From NCBI GenBank assembly GCA_021613535.1, contig CP075494.1, forward strand, positions 10,912,001-10,976,000: a stretch of 64,000 bases of DNA, read 5' to 3'. A program made the translations under genes and the position numbers. Origin of the DNA: Adineta vaga (lineage: Eukaryota > Rotifera). Under the pieces are notes generated by a model. That model worked only from the letters and a program-made list of their open reading frames with translations. It did not search any database and was not told the DNA's origin. Below are positions 8,501-17,811 of this stretch, one piece after another; position 1 is the stretch's first letter; each line of letters starts with the position of its first letter.

Positions 8501-8955
8501 GATTGCTGAGAGAAAGCTTGCCCAGTCACACACTGGACTTTTGGATGATCTTAGCCAATTATGGAATCCATACTCGATCACGTACCGGCCACAATAAAAA
8601 TACAAGAAAATGTCTTTTATGCAACGAAGTCGAAACTCCATCTCATCTTTTCACGAAATGTTCCGCTTTTAACAAGCTCTTTGACTGTCTCAACGACAGA
8701 TTAGAATCAATCTGTGGTAACAAAATTAGTAAAACAACAATCGATATTATATACCTCAAAGAAATCAATCAGTTATCGCCCATTCGTCAAATACGGAAGA
8801 ATATCGTTTTTATGATCGGCAACTATTTATTTTCCATATGGAAATATCGAAATATCGCCAGACATCAATGTAGTCGAAATTTTGAATTAGATCCATCCAT
8901 GGCAACCCGACTTTTCTTAACAACCATCAAACGGTTACCTTTTGATGTTGGTTAG
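5542..8955 (+). CDS. LINE ORF2: APE endonuclease and reverse transcriptase
   Basis: 1137 aa. The N-terminal apurinic-type endonuclease has the metal and catalytic motifs in order: FSFNIRGI at the start, LLQELHI (Glu ~37), GGDFNCI (~136), RIDFFFG (~201) and SDHD (~226). The RT has FRPISL (~517), VPGRSIQDN, DQEKAFDRI, SGVRQGCSLSG and YADD (~708). The C-terminal region has a Cys-His cluster CLLCNEVETPSHLFTKC (~1025), the zf-RVT-like end of Tx1/L1-like ORF2. It has no restriction-like endonuclease, unlike the SL-targeting CRE and NeSL clades. The endonuclease would nick the target and the RT would prime cDNA there. No frameshift or stop was seen. Confidence 0.93.
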   Translation: MITIFSFNIRGIVSVNKQSLFREWLKVNPHDIVLLQELHITSKQQLDLFKQSFTDYAIFCSLGTWSAGGVMVMIKHKLLIIDSGVDYSGRIAFAKIIINNCPITVASVYAPTQVNERWDFFKDLHLYIPTSLWMVIGGDFNCIADPTKDRLRQEGRNDQRSYATLNSEFLQPLSLIELYRSKHPRSIVYSYHNESRNIHSRIDFFFGTKVIRKNILHIAYTPVGISDHDGMSLHLSSPPTTTTEYHRWICNGEVIKRPSFLPRFQKIWEVLKKSSNFEDLAWWSDLKTSLILLLQDEQKQMVAESRNGIKCLQERYRTLATNASANDLKEMDKIRDTIHDTLVKKVMANNHGHGDKTTQELGEIALSRLSSTRANQSVIHFLNHPLKGRVEEIDDMLEVATLFYHELYKEKTINMSSWSELFADLPKLSEEDRELLDREISVSECFNALRAIPDQRSPGDDGITAEVWRLIFPIIGSHYIQMINTAKTKGQFHPKFLQALLTLLKKKNKSDGSMKDFRPISLMNIDYKILSKVLSTRLRKVIANIIHPDQTCSVPGRSIQDNVILIRSIIEYQRRIRDPIGIVLWDQEKAFDRINHRYLVGVLNAFGFTSNIINWIKLLYGNGSFRIKLNNYISTSIAFSSGVRQGCSLSGLLFIICLEPLLNRIRLNQSIPGAFLPGSQFRAIRQIIFPINDNILNTEQVKIKTIAYADDINTLVRNRDEERSTMDMFELYSQASGAKVNSSKTEILWISDWLTPPYFEAKINCEWCIFLGIPMDTKGQLPPLELEKKLNSIKQQIGYWSTINLSLKERVTVLKVFILSQLIYWFSLSVIPKKVVAKLQNMFVKFFWSSLGPRIHLRTIIGHKHDGSYSLPHLQAMIEALRIKCGSQLINPLHLAPWKFYALIETGVQLRQYAPRLWSNLIPHIEKGDSFFHEVASNTAKWLKAGGSLNIQQNQPSFYWQIVNRFYFRHPVSVRKVPLLKNINFFRLLRESLPSHTLDFWMILANYGIHTRSRTGHNKNTRKCLLCNEVETPSHLFTKCSAFNKLFDCLNDRLESICGNKISKTTIDIIYLKEINQLSPIRQIRKNIVFMIGNYLFSIWKYRNIARHQCSRNFELDPSMATRLFLTTIKRLPFDVG

Positions 8956-9125
8956 CCTAGTCATTGCACTAACATACTTGTTTTTTCAGGTTGAATTTAG
9001 TGGTTTTTTGTCATGGATGTAAATAAATAAAACAAGAGAGGAAAAAAAAAATCGAAAAAGATAAAATACATGTTGCGATGACGAAATCAAGCGGATCGAT
9101 GGTAACATTGATCTGCCAGAGCAAC

Positions 9126-9636
9126 TTTTTTCATTATCAAATATAAATAAAAAAGATAAGAGGGAGAATTGACAGTAGTGTCAAAATTGAACTTTATTTT
9201 AGAGAAGATTGTGTAAATATATTCAAAAACAATCAACATAGTATTAGAAAAATAAAAATAAAATCTATTTCTGAAAAAGTCTGGCAATTTAGCCATTTTT
9301 AAAATCACACGTCCAATAGTGTCAAGTCATAGTGTATTCAAATTGTCTTTTGTACATTTTATTACATCAAAGAGAGTGATCTTTCAGTGTGAACGGGCGT
9401 TGCTTTAAAACAGAATTATTGCATTACATATTTTTGTTTGTTTGGCGTCTAAATATATCTTCGAACAGCATCGTGGTCGCGTCTGTGGCACAGAAAAATA
9501 TGCATAACTATATCTCTTTCTTCATTTGTGACCGTTTGACCTTATTTATTATTATATAAAGAGGCAAATAAGCGAGAGAAAAAAGAAGTTTAGACTACAA
9601 TTCATATCTATTAAAATAATTACACAAAGTATAAGA
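9126..9636. other. 5' flank of membrane-protein gene, copy 1
   Basis: No gene supported. The stretch is mirrored at 19262-19771. It contains a TATATAAAG-like TATA box near 9553, about 85 bp before the start codon. Confidence 0.5.
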
Positions 9637-11082
9637 ATGATCGTTGATAGACAAATAATAATAGCTACTAGTTTTAGCTTATTGATTACATTTATGTTGT
9701 ATACCGTTTTGAATGAGAAACGAGCGAGCAACTCGCTTTTTCAACATATCGTTGCTGATACTGTGCATTATTGTTCCTTATCTTTACCCTATTTTATCAA
9801 TCAAAGACAAAGTATGTATTTTTGAAAGATAAATGTTCATATACAGTATTTTAATTGTTTAGATAATACATCCTATGTACTTTCTCTAAGTAAAAATGAC
9901 AAAGAAAGCATGTTCATTTTTCGTAGTTGTCCATTTTTCATTCTGGCATTGGTATGGTGCTTTGGTTCTAAAATAGTACCACGCTTATTATTAGGAATAT
10001 TGACAATGATTAATGTATGGTTGTTAGCTCGATGGAGCGACAATTTTCACTTTTGGTACCCAATAGATATATTCACTGTTTATTTTCTTGTATGGCAATT
10101 TAGTTATCTCATGTTTCAATGGTGTTACCATCAACTCTCATGGCCATTTCTAATTTTTTATCAAGCATCACTATGTATACTAATAGCTATTGGAGCATTC
10201 ATAATGTATGATTTAGTTTTTCGATATTTTTCAACAATTAATCTCGTTGTGATTTGGTTTGTTTGTTTCTACGATGTGTAAGTAAATTACATGCATTCAC
10301 GAAAGATATCTCATAAAACCTGTCAAACGCTTATTCGCACTGCTAGTCATATAATATGATAACACTTGATTACATAATCTGCAATGAATTCTTATGTTTA
10401 TATCTTAAAAAACATGGAGTAAAGCTATTTCTAATAGTGTATTATTTCTTTAAAGAAAAGTAATCCAATAATATTCGGTGTTCTGAACGAAAGAAATTGC
10501 TTCTGTGTCAAAAGTAACCTTATTCGCAGTATTGAAAGAAGTGTTTTTTTGTAAAGCTCCAAGACTTTCAGATTATCCCATTTTAGATAGCAATAATAAA
10601 TAACATTATAACGGAAGGTTTGTCTTCTCATCTTTATGTTTTTGATTTCATTTAGTTTTGCTTGTCTGCATATTCATGGTCGATTGCGTAATATGATGAA
10701 CAATAGTTCCATGAAGTGTTTAATGCCAACATGTCCAAAATTTCCAGTCTTTTGCTTTTATACACATGATATTGAAGATGAAATTGATATGGAAGATTGT
10801 TCAGCATTGGCTGATGGTGATTTTTTCATATACAATTTGCTTCTTCTTTGGTTATTATCACCATTAACATCAACAACAATACAGATATTGATACTTTTTG
10901 GTTTCACTATCAATATACAAATTGGTCTTATTCTCACCAATTGGATTGGATATCGTTGGAAAGTACGTCTAGTACCAGGCTATCCTCTTCCTGTAATCTT
11001 TGGTTCAGCATATGCTCTGATTATTGATTTTATTTTAAAAAGCTTAAATATTGATAATGTCAATACATCAGATTGTCTATGA
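9637..11082 (+). CDS. Multi-pass membrane protein of unknown function, palindrome copy 1
   Basis: Exons 9637-9811, 9863-10277 and 10656-11082 join in phase to 338 aa. Hydrophobic segments are many: an N-terminal one (IIIATSFSLLITFMLYTVL), several in exon 2 (FFILALVWCFGSKIV, LLLGILTMINVWLLA, FTVYFLVWQFSYLMF, LIFYQASLCILIAIG) and several in exon 3 (LLLLWLLSPLTSTTIQ, GSAYALIIDFIL). I do not recognise the family. Exon 3 carries a short acidic loop (HDIEDEIDMEDCS). The gene lies between an SL RNA gene and a U2 gene. The identical structure and few amino-acid changes in copy 2 argue that both are protein-coding. Confidence 0.75.
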
Positions 11083-11804
11083 AATAAAGTGATTTTGTTT
11101 GTTTGAATCTTATTTATTTGTTCATATATGATGCTAGTTATACCTTCTAACTGAAAAGTTTATCTTCGATACAAAAATCAGAAGATTCACATTTGATCAA
11201 TCTTTTCTGTATAAATACGCAAAAACAACAGAAGATGTTTCACACGAGTTTAACCAACTATATTTCAGTTGATTGTTATTATTAATAATAAAACAAAATA
11301 CGAGAAGAAACTGCTTCTGTTCGAACATCACAAGATATTATCAGTTGCAAATTGCAATATAGAATCTCAGACTAAAATGTTATTTCATCTGTATTATTGT
11401 TCTTTTTTCCACACCCACTCTCAAGATGGTAATCCAATTCATTTGGTTACTCTTTGAATATCGAGATGTTATCAGATCTGAATAACCAGAAGATACATAT
11501 TTGTCCAATATTCTGCTTTTCGTTTCTATTAGTATCATTTCAAACATTTTTTGTAATATAACTACAAAGTAAAAGTAGAACTTCGCGGATCTTTACCGGA
11601 CTGACAATAAGATCTTCATTTTATATGCAATGGTTTTCCGATGATTGCATCTGTTTTATCTTAGCAATCAACATTTATACCCGTCAACGGAAAGATATTG
11701 ACTGATGACAATGTTGTTATAGTTGAACTGCATTTTCACCTTAAAATAACGAAAATGAAATAAGAAAAGAAATATGTTGTTTTCATTATGAATTTGTTGA
11801 TAGA
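11083..11804. other. Spacer between membrane-protein gene and U2 copy d
   Basis: No gene seen. It is homologous in inverted orientation to 16880-17811, except that the right arm carries about 210 extra bases at roughly 17481-17692. Confidence 0.5.
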
Positions 11805-12026
11805 ATGATTCCCGTTGTCCCGAAGGAGAACGGGAGTGGACCAAACTCGACGGCACTGCAGTGTCGAGACGATCCGTGGCACAGGTCCGAGTGAACTCGG
11901 GTGATCCTGGCCCATGTCCAAAAATCTGCTTGAAAGAGCCTGGCCTCAATGAGACCAGCGCCGGCTTTCAAACCGACGAGAACAGATACTACACTTTGAT
12001 CTTAGCCGAAAAGGCCGAGAAGCGAT
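11805..12026 (-). ncRNA. U2 snRNA gene (copy d)
   Basis: Class a U2 with all landmarks and an intact terminal hairpin (CCCGTT/AACGGG). Upstream it has GTGTGCAGACGTAGTGCAG and a perfect CGATGACTGTTTTCATCG hairpin about 95 bp from the start. It is the mirror partner of copy e. Confidence 0.92.
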
Positions 12027-12176
12027 AACTAACAACAACATTTCCTTTCTCTTTTCTGCACTACGTCTGCACACATTTCACTTTTATTTTACATCGATGA
12101 AAACAGTCATCGAATTATTTCGTAATGAAACGAAATTACATTAGATTGTTTTTGCTCCGTTTTTCAATGAAAGAAT

Positions 12177-12283
12177 GTTGCTCTGGCAGATCAGTGTTAC
12201 CATCGATCCGCGTAATTTCGTCATCGCAACATGTGTTTGAACTAGTAAGATCATTTACCTCTTGGTGTAAGTTGTAATAAGTA
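12177..12283 (-). ncRNA. Spliced-leader RNA gene, 25-nt-exon class (copy G)
   Basis: The exon, 12259-12283, is TACTTATTACAACTTACACC then AAGAG; the donor is GTAAAT. The body is full length, with a TGATC/GATCA-like first hairpin replacing TATC/GATA of the canonical class. It is divergent to copy H, 132 bp apart. Confidence 0.82.
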
Positions 12284-12415
12284 ACTTTATCTGGAGAGTG
12301 TGAAGAGAACGATATTGTTTTAGTCTATACATATCTGACGTCTGTAAAGAAAAGAAAAGAAGTGTAAAGTGCATGGACAAAGTAGATGTCGTGGATGTTT
12401 GATCATGGAGAAAGT

Positions 12416-12519
12416 TGCTTATTACAACTTACCAAGAGGTATATATCGAAAAAGATAAAATACATGTTGCGATGACGAAATCAAGCGGATCGATGGTAAC
12501 ATTGATCTGCCAGAGCAAC
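12416..12519 (+). ncRNA. Spliced-leader RNA gene, canonical class (copy H)
   Basis: The exon, 12416-12438, matches the canonical leader, with a GTATAT donor and the body identical to copies A, I and K. The upstream element GTGCATGGACAAAGTAGATG starts at 12369 (-47). This is the innermost SL gene of the left palindrome arm. Confidence 0.9.
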
Positions 12520-12846
12520 ACTTCTCGTAATCAAATATAAATAAAAGAAAAAATATCAGGATTAGCTTATATTCATTAGTAATGCTTAAGAATGAGGGTG
12601 AATTTGGAGCACGTAATAAACGTCCACACCTATTACATCATCACTCGTTTTTATATTTGAAATGAATACCAAAGCATTTCATGAGATTATTTGAGAAAGG
12701 TTTTAGAATGGGTTCAGAGATAATGTGAGAATATTGGTAGAAAAATTTTGTGTCATTTTTATAAAACTGTTCGACGACAAAAATAAACTATCCAGGTGGA
12801 ACAAATCTACTTCTTTGACATCGATGTATAATTTTGAAGGTTAGTT
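12520..12846. other. Junction between left palindrome arm and central spacer
   Basis: Homology to the opposite arm fades within about 40 bases of the SL end. No gene seen in the remainder. Confidence 0.4.
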
Positions 12847-13530
12847 TCATGAAAACTGAATCACTGGCTTTAATAGAATAGTTAATCCTCCAAATAATCC
12901 TAAAATTGTTGTTGTTGTATGTATATAATCATTTTCTTTACGAATAGTATATGAACAATAAATTGGAGCACATGCATGATAAAATAATGAATGAGATTTA
13001 TTTATCATCCATTCTTCGAGAAATAATTCATTAACAATACTTTGAATAAAAGCACCACGTCTGAAACGACTTATTTTCCATGAATCCATACCTATTTTAT
13101 TCATTGCATAGAATAGTAAGGATTCCAGGCATACTGGACCATAAAAACATTCAAGTGTTGATTGTAAGATTGCTTCAACTACTGAACATCCAATATTCCA
13201 TCCAGGTAGTACAAATATTTGTTTATCTGAAGTATCATAATAAATTCCATTTAATTCATTGCAATCACTTTGGGTTCCGCAAGAACATCCATCTTTCATT
13301 ATTACAATTGTTTGGTATAGTTGACATGAAGTTGAAAGAAATAAAAAATAGATACTATTACGTGAACGAATATCAGCTCTTGCATAATTACATTAATAGC
13401 AATACTCATCAAGAAACAAATACTCACGCCATGCTATACTGACAAATTCGCTTAACCAAATTCGATGAAATGTTTGCATTCAACAGATATTTTCTGACAA
13501 GGACACTGAAGTTGTGTTGAATACAATATC
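12847..13530 (-). pseudogene. Cys-rich single-pass membrane protein family, unit 1 (probably partial)
   Basis: The reading frame 12847-13299 has a Cys-rich extracellular module (CSCGTQSDC, IGCSVVEAILQSTLECFYG), a linker (CAPIYCSYT) and a C-terminal membrane segment (TTTTILGLFGGLTILLKPVI). The upstream exon-like piece CPCQKISVEC near 13500 runs into a stop. The same architecture recurs in two more units upstream, so this is a tandem array of a rotifer-type expanded family with no known function. This unit has the best-preserved 3' half; whether it is still expressed is unclear. Confidence 0.5.
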
Positions 13531-13829
13531 ATTAACTTGTTATAATCACTTTCAACTAGATTGAAAAAAGAACTATATTGATAGGTCTATCTTGAGCGAT
13601 CATTTGATTCATTGTCATAGATTTTTAATCGTAATGTCCAATTTACAGAGCGATTGATCAAAACGATTATTAGTATCAAGCTTTTTCTCGATATATAATT
13701 TGTGAAAATTAACAAAAATTCAAATCGATAATGACTTACGATGATTCTCTTCTTGCACGTTGCTTGAGATGAATGATGTCTTGCGACATTTTAGTATTTC
13801 GATCAATTTACAAATAATGTTGATAGTGA

Positions 13830-14540
13830 TTATGTATGCAATATTATTTTTCTTCTGATAAGTGAATGAACGAAATGAAGAATGACATTGTGGAAAATAA
13901 TTTGAATACGAAAGGGAGATATTCCAAGTGGAGCGATTGAGAAAGATATTGGAATTTTTGACTTATTCAAAAGTTGTTTTAACTTGTTGATACAATTGTA
14001 TTTGATCCAACATATCATTGATGATTTTAATACAGAATCAACTATGGAACAACTTCCATGTATTCCTTTAAGTTGCCAATCAAATTGAATATCTAGGCCA
14101 CTACTAACAAATCGATTGTCTAAATTACATGTTGAATCAATAACACAGTAACATTTGGTATTATTTTCGTTGAGAGAATATATTGGTTTCGTTCTTATTC
14201 TTAAAGAAGAATATTCATCATAGTAACGAAATAGTGATATGCTAGGATAAGTACTTAGATACATATTACTTACATATTGATTACTATGAAGTAATGTTTT
14301 CGTCAAAGATATTTGATAGATAAACTCAGTCTTAATTAGACAAATTTCGATATTACCATATCTAAAGTATTTCAAGGAAGTATACTTTGGTACCACCATG
14401 GTTGAATAAAATCACTCGAACAAATTTGATGATATTTCATTTGTATGTTGATAAAATCTTCATATGGAATAGATATTTGTGTACAAGAACATCTTAATGT
14501 ACATGAATAGTTTTCTTTCAATACTTGACATATTTCGTTA
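13830..14540 (-). pseudogene. Cys-rich membrane protein family, unit 2 (truncated)
   Basis: The frame 13830-14399 contains the equivalent module (CYCVIDSTC, GSCSIVDSVLKSSMICW) but no terminal membrane segment; the homologous end is lost. A CSCTQISIPYEDF-like exon lies just upstream at about 14450-14500. Most likely a decayed tandem copy. Confidence 0.45.
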
Positions 14541-14577
14541 GATGGATTTGCAAAGATCTCACTAATCGATTTAACTG

Positions 14578-15500
14578 TTAGATTTTAATGAATAATAATG
14601 GTATACATATCGAAAAAACTAATAAAATTAGATACAATCGTGTGGATAAACGGCCACGATAAATAAGTATTGGATCATGTGTATTTTTATGATATAGATT
14701 GAATTCCATCAGTTGATCTTTGGTTTTCATAATTATATTTTTCAAACAATATAAAACAACTTTCATCTAAAATAATGTATTTATTCATGATTACACATAG
14801 TGTGGTGACATATAGTACTAGTAATAATCCTCCACAAAGACCGGTCAAAGTTGTCAACACATATAGCCAATTAAATCGATGCATAAAATAATAGCTATAA
14901 CCATTTGACAAGCATATTAAATAGTATTCTTCATAGTTTGTTTCATTTAAAATTTCTTCAATGAAAAGTGCTTTGAGCAGTGATTGAATTGTTGTTGTTG
15001 TTGAATGGAAGCGACTTGTTTGATAAGATGAGAGAAGAAGATTTAAACATGATTGCTAAAACCAGCATACATTCTAATATTGATGCAAATGTCATTTGTA
15101 GTGATAAACTTTCATTTGATTCAATTTTGTTCATATCATAAATATTAAATTGTTTCGTCATATCAGACAAATAAAGATTACCAGGTGAGGGACATGAACA
15201 ACGTATAGCAGAGCGTTTTTTGTATATATTTGTTTCCAAATATACCAGAGTATAAAGATACTTTAATTGAACTTTCGTTTCCGTGTGATTTCATCTGTTG
15301 TGACAATCCAAACTGTTTTGTAAAAAGAATATAATTTGTTCCCAATCCGGTTATCATTTGATTTACTTGGATCATTCTATCAATAAATGCTATTGATTGA
15401 ATAAGATCAATCGGTTGTCGTCCAATATGCATTCTGATGAAATCACGGTACTGTTTTCACAAATTTCTCATATGGAATAGAAATTTCTGTACATGAACAT
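14578..15500 (-). pseudogene. Cys-rich membrane protein family, unit 3 (frameshifted)
   Basis: Pieces in different frames reconstruct the family order: a CSCTEISIPYEKF-like exon (~15490), a segment with GLGTNYILFTKQFG (15178-15432), CSCPSPGNLYLS and FASILECM (14958-15239), then NWLYVLTTLTGLCGGLLLVL (14687-14911), matching the terminal membrane segment of unit 1. The frame changes argue for a pseudogene. Confidence 0.45.
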
Positions 15501-16164
15501 TGTAAACTATCGGAATAGCTCTTCTATAAATCTTGATAAACAGAATAAGTTGGATATGGAACTGATTCATTGTTATTATGTAAAAATGAGTAAGATATAT
15601 GTTATTAGAATAGTGATAGAAATACTTATTGCAATTAAGATTGACACGTATCAGTGTATTATTAAAGTTTTTTTCCAATCAAAGTCATATGTGATAAATC
15701 TCAAAACTTACTCAACGAATACGACAAAAATTATTTATTACTTCTAGGTCGTCTTTTCATCAAACTTTAAATAGGTCTTCAATACATAGCAGCAATTGTT
15801 TAGTCGTCTCTAAAAAATCATACCTATACAGTGAAATGGATCACGTTGATATTTCAACGAAAATTATCAAGCATGTAGTCATGATGACAACGTGTTCCCC
15901 ACGAAAATCATGTATCAAGACAGAAAACTTTGGAAGAGTAGATTCTCAACAATAGATTCTTCATTGATTAATTTACTTCAAATAATACTTTTGATTTCAA
16001 ATATCATGCAGACCAAAGGCACACAAAAATAACTCTTGAGGTGTATAAAGTTTACCGGAAAAACCATCTTCAAAATCTAACTGCCGCTTTAATCGTATCC
16101 CACTCTTTCAACCACCAGAATCATAATCTGTCAATTCTCTCTCTTATATTTTATTATTAGAAGT
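15501..16164. other. Central spacer to right palindrome arm
   Basis: No supportable gene. Homology to the arm flank begins around 16128 (CTGTCAATTCTC, also seen before SL copy K). Confidence 0.4.
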
Positions 16165-16268
16165 GTTGCTCTGGCAGATCAATGTTACCATCGATCCGCT
16201 TGATTTCGTCATCGCAACATGTATTTTATCTTTTTCGATATATACCTCTTGGTAAGTTGTAATAAGCA
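16165..16268 (-). ncRNA. Spliced-leader RNA gene, canonical class (copy I)
   Basis: The exon is 16246-16268. Exon and body are indistinguishable from copy A. It is the innermost SL gene of the right arm and the mirror partner of copy H. Confidence 0.9.
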
Positions 16269-16400
16269 ACTTTCTCCATGATCAAACATCCACGACATCT
16301 ACTTTGTCCATGCACTTTACACTTCTTTTCTTTTCTTTACAGACGTCAGATATGTACAGACTAAAACAATATCGTTCTCTTCACACTCTCCCGATAAAGT

Positions 16401-16507
16401 TACTTATTACAACTTACACCAAGAGGTAAATGATCTTACCAGATCAAACACATGTTGCGATGACGAAATTACGCCGATCGATGGTGACATTGATCAGCCA
16501 GAGCAAC
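16401..16507 (+). ncRNA. Spliced-leader RNA gene, 25-nt-exon class (copy J)
   Basis: The exon, 16401-16425, is TACTTATTACAACTTACACC then AAGAG. The body has TGATCTTACCAGATCA as the first hairpin and GCCGATCGATGGTGAC in the distal one, a G-to-C change that weakens one pair compared with other copies. It lies 150 bp before U2 copy e. Confidence 0.82.
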
Positions 16508-16657
16508 ATTCTTTCATTGAAAAATGGAGCAAAAACAATCTAATGTAATTTCGTATCATTACGAAATAATTCGATGACTGTTTTCATCGATGTAAACCAA
16601 AAGTGAAATGTGTTTAGACACGGTGCAGAAAAGAGAAAAGAAATGTTGTTGTTAGTT

Positions 16658-16879
16658 ATCGCTTCTCGGCCTTTTCGGCTAAGATCAAAGTGTAGTATCT
16701 GTTCTCGTCGGTTTGAAAGCCGGCGCTGGTCTCATTGAGGCCAGGCTCTTTCAAGCAGATTTTTGGACATGGGCCAGGATCACCCGAGTTCACTCGGACC
16801 TGTGCCACGGATCGTCTCGACACTGCAGTGCCGTCGAGTTCGGTCCACTCCCGTTCTCCTTCGGGACAACGGGAATCAT
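16658..16879 (+). ncRNA. U2 snRNA gene (copy e)
   Basis: Class a U2; differs from copy a by GTCGAGTTCGG for GTCGAGTTTGG just after stem IV. The upstream GTGTTTAGACACGG element is at -48. Confidence 0.92.
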
Positions 16880-17811
16880 TCTATCAACAAATTCATAATG
16901 AAAACAACATATTTCTTATCTTATTTCATTTTCGTTATTTTAAAGTGAAAATGCAGTTCAACTATAACAACATTGTCATCAGTCAATATCTTTCCGTTAA
17001 CGGGCATTAATGTTGATTGCTAAGATAAAACAGATGCAATCATCGGAAAACCGTTGTATATAAAATGAAGATCTTATTGTCAGTCCGGTAAAGATCCACG
17101 AAGTTTTAGTTTTACTTTGTAGCTCTATTAGAAGAAATGTTTGAAATGATACTAATAGAAACGAAAAGCGGAATATTGGAAAGATACTTATCTATTGGTT
17201 ATTCAGATCTGATAACGTCTCAATATTCAAAGGACTAACAAATGAATTGGATTACCATCTTGAGGGTGGGTTTGGAAAAAAGAACAATAATACAGATGAA
17301 ATAACATTTTAGTCTGAGATTCTATATTGCAATTTGCAACTGATAATATCTTGTGATGTTCGAACAGAAGCAGTTTCTTCTCGTATTTTGTTTTATTATT
17401 AATAATAACAATCAACTGAAATATAGTTGGTTAAACCCGTGTGAAACATCTTCTGTTGTTTTTGCGTATTTATACAGAACCCAAGGGAGTGGATGAAAGT
17501 GTGGGTTAAAAGCATAGTCTCATGAACATCCACCCTCACCCACACCCTTAATGATATTTTCGCAAATTCGAAAGAACTTCGATCGCCTTCAAAAGACGAG
17601 ACTAGAGTTCGTTTTTCTTCTTATATTTAATACAATTTATAATATTTTGAAAAGCTTGCAAATTCTTATCAAAATAAATTCATTTGTTTAAGATTGATCA
17701 AATGTGAATCTTCTGATTTTTGTATTGAAGATAAACTTTTCAGTTAGAAGGTATAACTAGCATCATATATGAACAAATAAATAAGATTCAAACAAACAAA
17801 ATCACTTTATT
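16880..17811. other. Right-arm spacer with ~210 bp insertion
   Basis: Inverted homologue of 11083-11804. Extra sequence at about 17481-17692 interrupts the homology between TTTATACAGA and AGATTGATC. The extra block starts with a G-rich/C-rich inverted motif (GGGAGTGGATG ... CATCCACCCTCACCCAC). No gene. Confidence 0.5.

Larger units (their letters stand above)
3967..9050 (+). mobile_element. Two-ORF non-LTR retrotransposon (L1/Tx1-type, APE endonuclease) inserted in an SL RNA gene
   Basis: The element comprises a short 5' UTR, ORF1 (CCHC protein), a 190 bp A-rich inter-ORF gap, ORF2 (endonuclease-RT), a short 3' UTR and a 10-base A-rich tail abutting the SL body at 9051. Both ORFs are open with catalytic motifs present, so the insertion looks recent and possibly autonomous. 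Against the empty copy K (GAGGTATATATCGAAAAAG), the 5' junction reads GAGGTAAATATC then element and the 3' junction is A-tail then ATCGAAAAAG. A 3 bp duplication (ATC) or a ~4 bp target deletion both fit. Clade assignment is by architecture only. Confidence 0.9.
3935..9125 (+). ncRNA. Canonical SL RNA gene split by a LINE insertion (copy F)
   Basis: The leader exon 3935-3957 and donor GTA are present. About 9 bases past the exon end the sequence leaves the SL body and enters a LINE 5' UTR. The remaining body resumes at about 9051 (ATCGAAAAAGATAAAATAC) and ends GAGCAAC at 9125. The two parts sum to about 107 nt, a complete SL RNA gene. The mirror copy K (19772-19875), with the same flanks, is uninterrupted. 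As it stands the gene cannot give a normal SL RNA. Confidence 0.9.

Noticed and set aside
3967-9050. Element as a viral or LTR retroelement
   Set aside because: There are no LTRs, integrase or protease; APE endonuclease, RT order and A-tail are those of a LINE.
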